DNA from: Bacteroidota bacterium
GTDB lineage: Bacteria > Bacteroidota > Bacteroidia > Bacteroidales > Paludibacteraceae
Direction: 5' to 3'
Length of the DNA stretch: 64,000 nt
NCBI GenBank assembly: GCA_023459355.1
Contig: JAEWUM010000057.1
Coordinates: 1-64,000 of the forward strand
Within the stretch, counting starts at the first letter, position 1; every line of letters begins with the position of its first letter. This document shows positions 17,014-24,956 of this stretch, one piece after another. Both the position numbers and the translations under genes were made by a program. Below the pieces are notes generated by a model. The model was given only the letters and a program-made list of their open reading frames with translations. It was not told where the DNA came from and did no database searches.

Positions 17014-18372
17014 TTAAAAAGCTCTACTGATAAGTGTTTCAGTGATTTGCTGTCTCAGTTTTTGTAGTGTTTTCAGTTCATTAGGTTGCCTTCTTGAAAC
17101 AGTATATAGTTTCAGATTTGAATAAGCTGATTTTGCAATCCGATGACAATGAAAAGTAATTTTGCCGGTTACAAAATGTAACGGGATTAATATTAATAGC
17201 GACCACCATGGTTGGCTTAATGTCAGTATTAATAGCATACTCTGCAAAATGTAAAACAGGGGGAAAAGTACGATACTTGAGCCATAAAAAACAGAGCTAT
17301 AAAAACCTTTAAATTCTATTTTCAGTATGTTTGGTCCCTGCGAAGACAGAATGAAAGGAAAACTATTCAGTACGATGCCGGGTAATGCCGGTATAAATGA
17401 GCATAAAATGGTGATACAACTTATAAAAACTTTGAACGTCGAAGGTGTCGGTTTTTCAAGAATATTATGGTCGATTTTTACTTTTTGCAGTTCTGATTGA
17501 TACTTTTTGCATACTGAGTCTAATTGTTCTAATACTTCCGGTTCCTCTTTTTCTAAGCGCATCAGTAATTTCCCCAACTTTTTTCTTGCCAGAAATCGGT
17601 TCAGCGTGTCGTTTTCAAGCGTTAATGCATTAATCATCGCGGTATTGGCAGCTTCAACGGCTGTTGCAAAACAATCATAGTATTTTTCAGAGCCCAGATG
17701 TAATGCTAGATCTTCGAGATCTGTTTGTAGTTTCTGTTTGATGGCGTTAGTGGCAACTGCTTGGCTTTCAATATAACTGTCGAGATAATCTGTAACTTTG
17801 ATAGGTTTCCCTATCTGAATGATCAGGTGCTGACCAAATCGAATGAAATCTCCCAGGTCAATGCCAACAGGTATTATGTTTACAGATTTACCTTCCGGTA
17901 GTCTTTGCTGGGCGCTGAAGGCAATTCGGAAAATACCCTTGACCAATGGTCTGATTTTTCGTTCTGTTCCCTGATCACCTTCCGGCATGATACAGATGGC
18001 AGCATTATGTAACAGAACTTCATCGGCTGCTTCAAATGTATTTTTGTTTTTAGTCAGATTTTCATATCCGTCACGAATCCTGTATGCAGGCATGATTTTA
18101 GCAAAACGAATGAACTTTACAACTGGTTCAGGTAATTTAAATACGTCAGAGCGGCTTAAAAAAACCTTTGGTTGTTTACATGGTGGCAATGAGAGTATTG
18201 CTAAAGCATCCATCAATGCATTCAGGTGGTTGGGTGCAAAAATAACAGGTTCATCTTTCGGTATATTTTCCAGTCCCGGTATGATTATTTCATCATAATA
18301 TTGTTTGAATGACCAAACCACGTAAGATTTTGCAATGAGATAGGGTAGGGTATTCTCAAATATTTTAGACAT
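17014..18372 (-). CDS. 1-acylglycerol-3-phosphate acyltransferase (PlsC-like) with C-terminal membrane region
   Basis: Predicted membrane acyltransferase of glycerophospholipid synthesis. The N-terminal third carries the LPLAT motifs: APNHLNALMDA (motif I; one residue longer between His and Asp than the classical HX4D, a variant seen in this subfamily), RIRDGYENL, and MPEGDQGTERKIRPL (motif III). The middle is helical and charged. Around residues 320-410 two or three hydrophobic segments (FKVFISCITILCSFIPALP, SVFYGSSIVLFPLFYIL, LLILIPLHFVTG) are predicted to cross the membrane. The start at 18372 (MSKIFEN) is chosen because an upstream in-frame extension would run into the neighbouring transporter gene. 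The substrate is not certain. The gene lies 26 nt after the transporter stop on the same strand. Confidence 0.8.
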   Translation of the reverse strand: MSKIFENTLPYLIAKSYVVWSFKQYYDEIIIPGLENIPKDEPVIFAPNHLNALMDALAILSLPPCKQPKVFLSRSDVFKLPEPVVKFIRFAKIMPAYRIRDGYENLTKNKNTFEAADEVLLHNAAICIMPEGDQGTERKIRPLVKGIFRIAFSAQQRLPEGKSVNIIPVGIDLGDFIRFGQHLIIQIGKPIKVTDYLDSYIESQAVATNAIKQKLQTDLEDLALHLGSEKYYDCFATAVEAANTAMINALTLENDTLNRFLARKKLGKLLMRLEKEEPEVLEQLDSVCKKYQSELQKVKIDHNILEKPTPSTFKVFISCITILCSFIPALPGIVLNSFPFILSSQGPNILKIEFKGFYSSVFYGSSIVLFPLFYILQSMLLILTLSQPWWSLLILIPLHFVTGKITFHCHRIAKSAYSNLKLYTVSRRQPNELKTLQKLRQQITETLISRAF

Positions 18373-18398
18373 ATTTAATTTCTGCGTAATTGATTGAA

Positions 18399-19352
18399 TT
18401 ATGATTCTTTGACAGGTTTGCGGCTCCAGTAGGCTGAAATGCCCAGCCCGGAAATGATGTGCCAGATACCCCACCAGGCTGTGATAAACAACATGCCGCC
18501 TAATTGGAGTTCAGGTGGAAATATCTTGGGATTGAAAAGCAGAACCAATCCCAGCCCCGAATTTTGAATGCCGGTTTCAATTGTTAATGTTCGTTTATCT
18601 GCATCAGGCAATTTAAAAATCTTGGCTATGCTGTAACCGGTTCCTAATGCCAGTGCATTATGTACAAGCACAATAAAAAATACGAAAAGAATGTACTTTA
18701 AGAAGAGATTTAGATTGTTTGAAAATGCCAACACAACCATAGCTAAAAAGAACACGATAGATAAATATTGAATGGGCTTTTTTATCTTTTGCGTTGCTTT
18801 TGGTAGAAAATGGGCAAACAGTATTCCCAAAACCAGTGGAATGCCCAATAAAATAAATACGGTTTCGAACATCTGCCATTTGTCAATTTCCAGAGGTTGA
18901 AGCACGTGTGTAGCATGTCTGTTTATATAGCGTACATACAAACCTCCCCATAAGGCAAAATTTCCGGGAGTGGTTATAACCGACAACATGGTGGTGGAAG
19001 CAGTAAGTCCGACCGACAATTCAGTGTTTGCTTTCGATAACGACGACATGAAATTGGAAATATTACCTCCAGGACAAGCAGCCACTAAAATCATTCCCAT
19101 TGCAACTGTTGGTGTGATAAGATCGCTGAAAGTGACAACGAGGATAAAAGTTATGAGCGGTAATGCTACTATTTGGGAAATTAAACCTACTATCGTTGAT
19201 TTAGGTTTTTTAATCATTTCCCTGAATTGTTGAGGTTTAATGCCAAGTGCAACACCAAACATGACAAAACTCAAGATGATATTGATAACGTGCATTCCTC
19301 CCGCGTTGAAGTTGATTCTCACGGGGTCTAATTCTAATAATGACTCGTACAT
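18399..19352 (-). CDS. Bile acid:sodium symporter (SBF/BASS) family transporter
   Basis: A 317-residue integral membrane protein with about nine or ten hydrophobic helices. Family features include FVMFGVALGIKPQQF near residue 35, the crossing-helix motif VAACPGGNISNFMSSLSKANTELSVGLTASTT near 91-122 (quoted in part by eye; key residues PGGN and the SNxxSxxxxAN run), and ETGIQNSGLGLVLL near 255. BASS proteins move organic anions with sodium; the substrate here is unknown, and in bacteria it is seldom a bile acid. A TATCTTTG -7 box lies upstream at 19403-19410 on the minus strand. It appears to form a two-gene unit with the acyltransferase. Confidence 0.85.
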   Translation of the reverse strand: MYESLLELDPVRINFNAGGMHVINIILSFVMFGVALGIKPQQFREMIKKPKSTIVGLISQIVALPLITFILVVTFSDLITPTVAMGMILVAACPGGNISNFMSSLSKANTELSVGLTASTTMLSVITTPGNFALWGGLYVRYINRHATHVLQPLEIDKWQMFETVFILLGIPLVLGILFAHFLPKATQKIKKPIQYLSIVFFLAMVVLAFSNNLNLFLKYILFVFFIVLVHNALALGTGYSIAKIFKLPDADKRTLTIETGIQNSGLGLVLLFNPKIFPPELQLGGMLFITAWWGIWHIISGLGISAYWSRKPVKES

Positions 19353-19461
19353 AGTGGCTGTTTTATATGAAGCAACATGAATTTGCTCCTGACTTTGACT
19401 GACAAAGATATATTTTTTTATTATTAATTTTGTAATTTTGATGAGAATTAAAATTTGAGGT

Positions 19462-20058
19462 ATGATTGAAACATATTTGACTATTCAGAGGCAATCAAAT
19501 GGTATTTATAAGGAAAAAGGGAGTAAATTTTTATCTTTTGCTTTACCTGTGAGACATATTGATGAGATTAAACAACACCTTGCTGCATTTAAAAAGGAAT
19601 ATTATGACGCCAGACACGTTTGTTATGCCTACATGTTAGGCGCCGAACGGGAAGAATACAGGGCGAATGACGATGGAGAACCTTCCGGCACGGCAGGTAA
19701 ACCTATCCTTGGTCAGATTAATTCTCGCGGACTGACTAATGTGTTGGTTATTGTTGTACGCTATTTCGGTGGAATATTGCTGGGTACCGGAGGGCTTATA
19801 ACCGCCTACAAAGAAGCGGCTTCGGATGCATTGGAGCAGGCTGAGATTATTGAATTAACAGTTGACTGTACGATGGATATTTTTTTTGAATATCCTGTTA
19901 TGGATTTGGTTATGAATGCAATAAAACAGTATCAGGCACAAATTAAGATACAGGATTTTCATGAAAGTTGCTTTATCCGCTTTATCGTTCCGGTAGCAAA
20001 TAAAACAGTCTTATTTGATAAACTTGAAAAAGTTGTCAGTCGAGTTGTTATTTCCTGA
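19462..20058 (+). CDS. YigZ/IMPACT family protein (UPF0029)
   Basis: A 198-residue member of the YigZ family. The N-terminal IMPACT domain shows SKFLSFALPV, ARHVCYAYML, NDDGEPSGTAGKPIL (family signature, residues about 71-85) and VIVVRYFGGILLGTGGLITAY. The C-terminal part is the DUF1949 domain. The function is not firmly established; links to translation and peptide processing have been proposed for relatives. A TAATTTTG -7 box at 19433-19440 is close to the start. A candidate small RNA follows immediately. Confidence 0.88.
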   Translation: MIETYLTIQRQSNGIYKEKGSKFLSFALPVRHIDEIKQHLAAFKKEYYDARHVCYAYMLGAEREEYRANDDGEPSGTAGKPILGQINSRGLTNVLVIVVRYFGGILLGTGGLITAYKEAASDALEQAEIIELTVDCTMDIFFEYPVMDLVMNAIKQYQAQIKIQDFHESCFIRFIVPVANKTVLFDKLEKVVSRVVIS

Positions 20059-20066
20059 AAAATATG

Positions 20067-20097
20067 TTTTATTTCTGATAGATTTTTAATACCTTTG
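20067..20097 (+). promoter_or_regulatory. Promoter of candidate small RNA upstream of pyrB
   Basis: TACCTTTG -7 box at 20090-20097 with a TTTT -33-like element and a 19-nt spacer. It starts just after the YigZ stop codon and points into gene-free sequence. Confidence 0.5.
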
Positions 20098-20103
20098 CAC
20101 GCA

Positions 20104-20224
20104 AGTATGAAACAGTTTAATTCAACATATCATCAGGATTTATATGTTTTAAATCAAGATAGTTGCAAGTGTGGAGTTATCGGTAAACCAATGTAAATCA
20201 ACTGCGATTTGTGTTGGTTTTTTT
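20104..20224 (+). ncRNA. Candidate small RNA (about 120 nt) between yigZ and pyrB
   Basis: Bounded by a -7 box upstream and an intrinsic terminator downstream, with no open reading frame of note inside. A 5' hairpin can form (AACATAT at 20124-20130 with ATATGTT at 20142-20148, loop CATCAGGATTT). The 3' end is the terminator stem. pyrB has its own complete promoter overlapping the terminator, so this RNA is likely an independent transcript; an attenuated leader of pyrB is the alternative. I do not recognise the family. Confidence 0.5.
20185..20224 (+). terminator. Intrinsic terminator of the candidate small RNA
   Basis: AAACCAA-TGT-AAATC pairs with GATTT-GTG-TTGGTTT (the three central pairs are G-T wobbles), loop AACTGC, followed by a run of four more T. 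The stem is 15 bp. Confidence 0.7.
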
Positions 20225-20238
20225 GTTTCATAATTTTG
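20208..20238 (+). promoter_or_regulatory. Promoter of pyrBI
   Basis: TTTG at 20208-20211, 19-nt spacer, TAATTTTG at 20231-20238: an exact Bacteroidetes consensus. The -33 box lies inside the right arm of the upstream terminator stem, so the two signals share bases. Confidence 0.75.
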
Positions 20239-20260
20239 TGTCATTTCAATTCAACTACCT

Positions 20261-21175
20261 ATGAATAACAGCTTGGTTTCGATTACCGATTACAGTAAGA
20301 AGGAAATTCTTTCCATTCTCGACTCTGCAAAAGATTTTGAAGCTAATCCAAACAGAAAATCATTGGATGGAAAAGTGGTTGCAACCTTGTTTTTTGAGCC
20401 ATCAACCCGTACGCGACTGAGTTTTGAAACCGCAGTTATCCGGTTAGGAGGTAAAGTTATTGGTTTTTCAGATGCTGCTACATCAAGTGCCTCCAAAGGA
20501 GAGACTTTGAATGATACGATTCACATGGTGAGTTGTTATGCTGATGCTATTGTAATGCGGCACCCGCTGGAGGGGGCTGCCCGGTATGCCTCGGAAGTAT
20601 CTCCTGTACCCATTATCAATGCCGGGGATGGAGCCAACCAGCATCCGTCTCAGACTTTGCTGGATTTATATTCGATATTGAAGACACAAGGTACGCTTGA
20701 AAATATGAATATCTGCATGGTAGGAGATTTGAAATATGGCAGAACAGTGCATTCGTTGATTCAGGCTATGTCGCATTTTAATCCGACTTTTAAATTTATT
20801 GCACCGGAAGAGTTGAAAATTCCTGAAGAATACCGGATTTTCTGCAGAAAAAATAATATTTCTTTCTCAGAGTCCTGTGAGTTGAATGATAATTTCAATG
20901 ATGCGGATATTTTGTATATGACCAGAGTTCAGAAAGAGAGATTCCAGGATTTGATGGAGTATGAACGGGTGAAGAATGTGTATACACTGCAAAATGAAAT
21001 GCTCGAACATACCAAGCCTAATCTGAGGATACTGCATCCGCTTCCCCGTGTTAACGAAATCAGCATGGATGTGGATAAAAATGAGAAGGCCTATTATTTT
21101 CGACAGGCACAAAACGGGCTGTATGTGAGACAAGCAATTCTGTCTAAGGTGTTGAATATAGCTAATAATGAATAG
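20261..21175 (+). CDS. pyrB: Aspartate carbamoyltransferase catalytic subunit
   Basis: Forms N-carbamoyl-aspartate from carbamoyl phosphate and aspartate, the committed step of pyrimidine synthesis. The 304-residue product has the carbamoyl-phosphate motif FFEPSTRTRLSFE near residues 44-56, the 80s-loop region FSDAATSSASKGETL, GDGANQHPSQTLLDLY near 126-141 and HPLPRVNEI near 266. It is followed 53 nt later by the regulatory chain gene, so the holoenzyme is predicted to be of the E. coli c6r6 type, with CTP/ATP control. The carbamoyl phosphate source is the fused synthetase also in this window. Confidence 0.97.
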   Translation: MNNSLVSITDYSKKEILSILDSAKDFEANPNRKSLDGKVVATLFFEPSTRTRLSFETAVIRLGGKVIGFSDAATSSASKGETLNDTIHMVSCYADAIVMRHPLEGAARYASEVSPVPIINAGDGANQHPSQTLLDLYSILKTQGTLENMNICMVGDLKYGRTVHSLIQAMSHFNPTFKFIAPEELKIPEEYRIFCRKNNISFSESCELNDNFNDADILYMTRVQKERFQDLMEYERVKNVYTLQNEMLEHTKPNLRILHPLPRVNEISMDVDKNEKAYYFRQAQNGLYVRQAILSKVLNIANNE

Positions 21176-21228
21176 TGGAATGATTATCAATAGCCTTCGG
21201 TTTCAACCGGAAGAATAAATATTGAAAT

Positions 21229-21690
21229 ATGGAAAAAGAATTAAAGGTAGCGGCACTCAGAAACGGAACGGTAATAGATCATATTCCGGCAGATAAATTG
21301 TTTCAGGTGGTTTCAATCCTGCGGTTGAAGCATTATGACCATCCACTGACCATTGGTAATAATTTCGACAGTAAAAAAATGGGTGTGAAGGGAATTATCA
21401 AAATTTCTGACCGTTTTTTAGCTGAAGATGAAACCAGTAAAATAGCGTTGATTGCCCCAAATGCAAAAATCAATATTATCAAAGAATATCAGGTTATTGA
21501 AAAACGTGATCTGGTGTTGGGTGACGAAATCAATGATGTGATGCATTGCGTAAATCCGGTTTGCATTACCAATCATCAGCCGGTACCCACCCGCTTCTAC
21601 GTGATTCAGGAAGGAGATAAAGTGCGCCTCAAATGCAGGTATTGTGAAAGAGAGATTGCTCAGGATGAAATTAAACTGAAAAAGAAGTAG
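21229..21690 (+). CDS. pyrI: Aspartate carbamoyltransferase regulatory subunit
   Basis: Regulatory chain of ATCase, binding CTP/ATP at the N-terminal allosteric domain and the catalytic trimer through a zinc domain. The 153-residue product shows VAALRNGTVIDHIPADK, the family opening. The zinc ligands near the C-terminus are CVNPVC and CRYCER (four Cys). The length is canonical. It is co-transcribed with pyrB; the stop codon is 5 nt before the ATG of the flavin reductase gene, which therefore probably belongs to the same transcript although no functional link is known. Confidence 0.96.
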   Translation: MEKELKVAALRNGTVIDHIPADKLFQVVSILRLKHYDHPLTIGNNFDSKKMGVKGIIKISDRFLAEDETSKIALIAPNAKINIIKEYQVIEKRDLVLGDEINDVMHCVNPVCITNHQPVPTRFYVIQEGDKVRLKCRYCEREIAQDEIKLKKK

Positions 21691-21695
21691 TGCAG

Positions 21696-22271
21696 ATGAA
21701 CGAAAAATCTCATGTCTCCTGGAAACCGGGAACGCTGATTTACCCCCTTCCAGCCGCCCTGGTTTCCTGTGGTAAAACTCCGGAAGAATTTAATGTGTTG
21801 ACCATCAGTTGGCTCGGTACGCTTTGTTCCAGTCCCCCGATGTGTTATATATCAGTTCGCCGTGAACGTAAATCGTATGAAGTTATCAAGGCTAACGGCG
21901 AATTTGTGATTAATCTGACCAATGAAGCTTTGGCTTTCGCGGCCGACTGGTGTGGAGTCAGGAGTGGGAGAGATTATAATAAATTTAAAGAAATGAACCT
22001 GACACCGGTCATGGCCGAAAAGGTAAATGCGCCAATTATTAAGGAAGCTCCTTTGTGCATTGAGTGCCGGATAAAAGAAATCATTACGCTGGGGACGCAC
22101 GATATGTTTATCTCAGAGGTGATCAATATTCAGGCAGACAAACAATACATTGATCCGGAAACCCAAAGCTTTGATATGGCGAAAGCAAAATTAATCGCTT
22201 ATTCTCACGGACATTATTATAAATTGGGAGAGGAGATCGGAAAATTCGGATGGACGGTGAAGAAGAAATAG
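21696..22271 (+). CDS. Flavin reductase-like protein (FMN-binding split barrel)
   Basis: A 191-residue protein of the flavin reductase-like family that binds FMN in a split beta barrel. It carries PGTLIYPLPAALVSCG at the N-terminus, ISWLGTLCSSPPMCYISVRR (residues about 41-60), GEFVINLTNEALA and the GVRSGRDYNKF segment that contacts FMN. C-terminal SHGHYYKLGEEIGKFGW is typical of Bacteroidetes and clostridial homologues. Its electron partner is unknown. The ATG at 21696 is preferred over a GTG two codons earlier that overlaps the pyrI stop. The TAG stop codon is the first triplet of a heptanucleotide array. Confidence 0.83.
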   Translation: MNEKSHVSWKPGTLIYPLPAALVSCGKTPEEFNVLTISWLGTLCSSPPMCYISVRRERKSYEVIKANGEFVINLTNEALAFAADWCGVRSGRDYNKFKEMNLTPVMAEKVNAPIIKEAPLCIECRIKEIITLGTHDMFISEVINIQADKQYIDPETQSFDMAKAKLIAYSHGHYYKLGEEIGKFGWTVKKK

Positions 22272-22299
22272 TGAATAATGGTTAGTGGATAGTGGTTAA
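22269..22299 (+). repeat. TAGTGRW heptanucleotide array at the flavin reductase stop codon
   Basis: Consecutive 7-mers TAGTGAA, TAATGGT, TAGTGGA, TAGTGGT, then a decayed unit. The first three bases are the stop codon of the flavin reductase gene. Confidence 0.7.
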
Positions 22300-22345
22300 T
22301 TATTGGTTTAAAGTTTAAGAATTTAATAGTTTAAGAGAACGGAAA

Positions 22346-22383
22346 GACTTTAGACCTTTGACTTTAGACTTTAGACTTTAGAC
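22346..22383 (+). repeat. (GACTTTA)5 heptanucleotide array upstream of glyA
   Basis: Five 7-bp units, four identical GACTTTA and one GACCTTT, ending in a partial GAC. They lie in the 151-bp gap before glyA, about 40 bp from the start codon. No clear -7 box was found in the gap. Confidence 0.85.
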
Positions 22384-22422
22384 AGTAAGTAGTACGTAGA
22401 GATAAAAATTATAAATACAAAA

Positions 22423-23703
22423 ATGAAAAGAGACAATTTAATTTTTGACATCATCGATCGCGAAAAGCAGCGTCAGATGAAAGGTATTGAACTGATTGCG
22501 TCGGAGAACTTTGTAAGCGACCAGGTGATGGAGGCGATGGGTTCTGTGTTAACCAACAAATATGCTGAAGGATATCCCGGAAAAAGATATTATGGTGGAT
22601 GCGAAGTGGTGGATGAATCAGAGCAGATTGCTATCGATCGTATCAAAGAGGTTTTTGGTGCCGAATGGGCAAACGTGCAACCTCACTCTGGCGCTCAGGC
22701 TAACGCGGCTGTTTTCCTGGCATGCTTAAATCCCGGTGATAAGTTCCTGGGACTAAACCTGGCACATGGCGGACATTTATCGCATGGATCTTTGGTAAAC
22801 AGTTCAGGTATCTTGTATCGTCCCAGCGAATACAATGTGAAACAAGAAACCGGACGTGTGGATTATGATCAAATGGAAGAAGTGGCCTTGCGTGAACAAC
22901 CTAAACTTATTGTCGGTGGTGGTTCGGCTTATTCCCGTGAATGGGATTATAAACGCATGCGTGAAATCGCTGATAAAGTAGGTGCTATTCTCATGATCGA
23001 CATGGCACATCCTGCTGGTTTGATTGCTGCGGGGTTACTTGATAATCCGGCAAAATATGCGCATATTGTGACTTCTACCACACATAAGACTTTACGCGGA
23101 CCACGTGGTGGTATCATCCTGATGGGTAAGGATTTCCCTAATCCATGGGGAAAGACAACTCCGAAAGGTGAAGTGAAAATGATGTCGGCTTTGCTCGACT
23201 CGGCTGTGTTCCCGGGTATTCAGGGCGGACCGCTTGAACATGTTATTGCTGCAAAAGCAGTTGCTTTCGGTGAATGTTTGCAACCGGAATACAAGGAATA
23301 TCAGATTCAGGTACAGAAAAATGCAAAAGTACTTGCTGAAGCTCTGATTTCACGTGGTTTTACAATTATTTCCGGAGGAACGGATAACCATTCGATGTTG
23401 GTTGATTTGCGTTCGAAATATCCGGAATTGACCGGAAAAGTAGCTGAAAAAGCGCTGGTTGAGGCAGATATTACCTGCAACAAAAACATGGTTCCTTTTG
23501 ATAGTCGCTCAGCTTTCCAGACTTCTGGTATCCGTTTGGGTACGCCGGCTATTACGACTCGTGGCGCTAAAGAGGATCTGATGGTCGAGATTGCAGAATT
23601 AATCGAAACGGTGTTGTCGAATGTGGATAACGAGGAGGTGATTGCTTCTGTTCGTCAAAGGGTGAATGCCACCATGGCGAAGTATCCGTTGTTTGCATAT
23701 TAA
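22423..23703 (+). CDS. glyA: Serine hydroxymethyltransferase
   Basis: PLP enzyme interconverting serine and glycine with tetrahydrofolate, the main source of one-carbon units. The 426-residue product has ELIASENFVS near residues 24-33, NKYAEGYPGKRYYGG near 46-60, the PLP lysine in TSTTHKTLRGPRGG (Lys222) and IRLGTPAITTRG near 368. Length is canonical. It stands alone between a heptanucleotide array upstream and two large hairpin repeats downstream. Confidence 0.97.
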   Translation: MKRDNLIFDIIDREKQRQMKGIELIASENFVSDQVMEAMGSVLTNKYAEGYPGKRYYGGCEVVDESEQIAIDRIKEVFGAEWANVQPHSGAQANAAVFLACLNPGDKFLGLNLAHGGHLSHGSLVNSSGILYRPSEYNVKQETGRVDYDQMEEVALREQPKLIVGGGSAYSREWDYKRMREIADKVGAILMIDMAHPAGLIAAGLLDNPAKYAHIVTSTTHKTLRGPRGGIILMGKDFPNPWGKTTPKGEVKMMSALLDSAVFPGIQGGPLEHVIAAKAVAFGECLQPEYKEYQIQVQKNAKVLAEALISRGFTIISGGTDNHSMLVDLRSKYPELTGKVAEKALVEADITCNKNMVPFDSRSAFQTSGIRLGTPAITTRGAKEDLMVEIAELIETVLSNVDNEEVIASVRQRVNATMAKYPLFAY

Positions 23704-23716
23704 TTTAATATAGTAC

Positions 23717-23781
23717 GCATCATTCAGCATCTCGCGTCGAAATCGCTTCGCGATTAAGGTCGCTCGATTGCTGAATGATGC
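23717..23781. repeat. Nested hairpin repeat, copy A, downstream of glyA
   Basis: Outer stem GCATCATTCAGCA / TGCTGAATGATGC (13 bp, perfect). Inner stem AATCGC-TTC-GCGATT. An intermediate helix GCGTC/GTCGC has one mismatch. AATATA and TATATT outside can extend it with a small bulge. Confidence 0.85.
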
Positions 23782-23807
23782 TATATTATGCGATTGAACA
23801 ACAAAAT

Positions 23808-23868
23808 ACAGCATCTCGCAACGAAATCGCTTCGCGATTTAGGTTGCTCAATTGCTGAATTTTGCTGT
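23808..23868. repeat. Nested hairpin repeat, copy B, upstream of phoH
   Basis: Same plan as copy A: outer ACAGCA/TGCTGT, intermediate GCAAC/GTTGC and inner AAATCGC-TTC-GCGATTT. The intermediate helix differs from copy A by a paired change (G-C to A-T), so the fold is kept. Confidence 0.82.
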
Positions 23869-23901
23869 GGGGTCGTGAGTGATACATACAATATAATTTA
23901 A

Positions 23902-24870
23902 ATGCTCGAACAAATTTTTGAACTTTCCGAACATACAGATACCCTCGTTTTTTTTGGGGTAAACAATGTAAATCTGCATTTGCTGAAGAACCTGTTTCCT
24001 CATGTGAGGATGGTGGGTAGAGGTCGTACAGTCAAAATTGAAGGAGAGGAAGAAAAAGTCAATGCCTTACTTAATTATCTTCAAAAGATTGAGAAATACT
24101 GTATTGACAATAACTCACTCAATGAAGAGGTTATTATACAGATCGTTAAAGGCAGTGAACCGGCGGAAATAAGATTCGATCATTTGATTTTACATGGTGT
24201 AAATGGTAAATCTATCATGGCGCGGACTGCCAATCAGCAGAAGTTAGTGAAGGATTTTAGTACCCATGATTTGCTTTTCGCGATTGGTCCTGCAGGTTCT
24301 GGTAAAACATATACGGCTATCGCACTGGCAGTTAAGTCGCTGAAAAGTAAAGTGATCAGGAAGATTATTTTAAGTCGTCCGGCTGTTGAAGCAGGGGAGA
24401 AGCTGGGTTTCCTCCCGGGTGATATGAAAGAAAAGATAGATCCTTATTTGCAACCCTTGTATGATGCGTTGCAGGACATGATTACTCCCCTGAAGCTCAA
24501 GGAATACCTCGAAAACGGCACCATTCAGATTGCTCCGCTGGCTTTTATGCGTGGTCGTACGCTGAGCGATGCAGTAGTGATTCTGGATGAAGCGCAAAAT
24601 ACCACTACCCAACAAATCAAGATGTTTCTTACCCGTATGGGATTAAACACCAAGATGATTGTTACGGGAGATATTACCCAGATCGATTTACCTGTCTCAC
24701 AAAAATCAGGTTTGATCGATGCGTTGTCTGTTTTGAAAAACGTGAAAGGTATTGCACGGGTTGATTTTGATAAAAGCGATATTGTACGGCATAAACTTGT
24801 TCAGCGTATCGTGGAGGCGTATGAATTTCAGTCAACAGTCAACAGTCAACAGTCAACAGTCAACGGTTAA
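23902..24870 (+). CDS. PhoH family ATPase
   Basis: Cytoplasmic P-loop ATPase of the PhoH/PhoL (YbeZ) type, linked in relatives to RNA metabolism and ribosome maturation. N-terminal KH-like region, then Walker A GPAGSGKTYTA near residue 130, KIILSRPAVEAGEKLGFLPG, and Walker B VVILDEAQNTT near 226; VTGDITQIDLP follows. At 322 residues the length is typical. The last twelve codons (STVNSQQSTVNG) come from a (CAGTCAA)5 array, so the C-terminus is repeat-derived and probably dispensable. Confidence 0.92.
   Translation: MLEQIFELSEHTDTLVFFGVNNVNLHLLKNLFPHVRMVGRGRTVKIEGEEEKVNALLNYLQKIEKYCIDNNSLNEEVIIQIVKGSEPAEIRFDHLILHGVNGKSIMARTANQQKLVKDFSTHDLLFAIGPAGSGKTYTAIALAVKSLKSKVIRKIILSRPAVEAGEKLGFLPGDMKEKIDPYLQPLYDALQDMITPLKLKEYLENGTIQIAPLAFMRGRTLSDAVVILDEAQNTTTQQIKMFLTRMGLNTKMIVTGDITQIDLPVSQKSGLIDALSVLKNVKGIARVDFDKSDIVRHKLVQRIVEAYEFQSTVNSQQSTVNG
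24829..24863 (+). repeat. (CAGTCAA)5 heptanucleotide array in the 3' end of phoH
   Basis: Five identical 7-bp units in frame with phoH, read as alternating STVNSQQ; the frame then closes at TAA five bases after the last unit. Confidence 0.92.
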
Positions 24871-24956
24871 CAGACCCAACTTTGTAGGCTGAATCAGATT
24901 GGATAAATAAGTTGTTCTATAGTAAGTAAAACAGGTTAAATATAAAATATAAATTA

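Noticed and set aside
20104..20224. 6S RNA or tRNA between yigZ and pyrB
   Set aside because: No cloverleaf and no long bulged duplex is visible; the length and fold do not match either.
22346..22383. Period-7 array as a regulatory CRISPR-like or riboswitch element
   Set aside because: The units are too short and direct, with no spacers and no fold; it is a simple tandem repeat.
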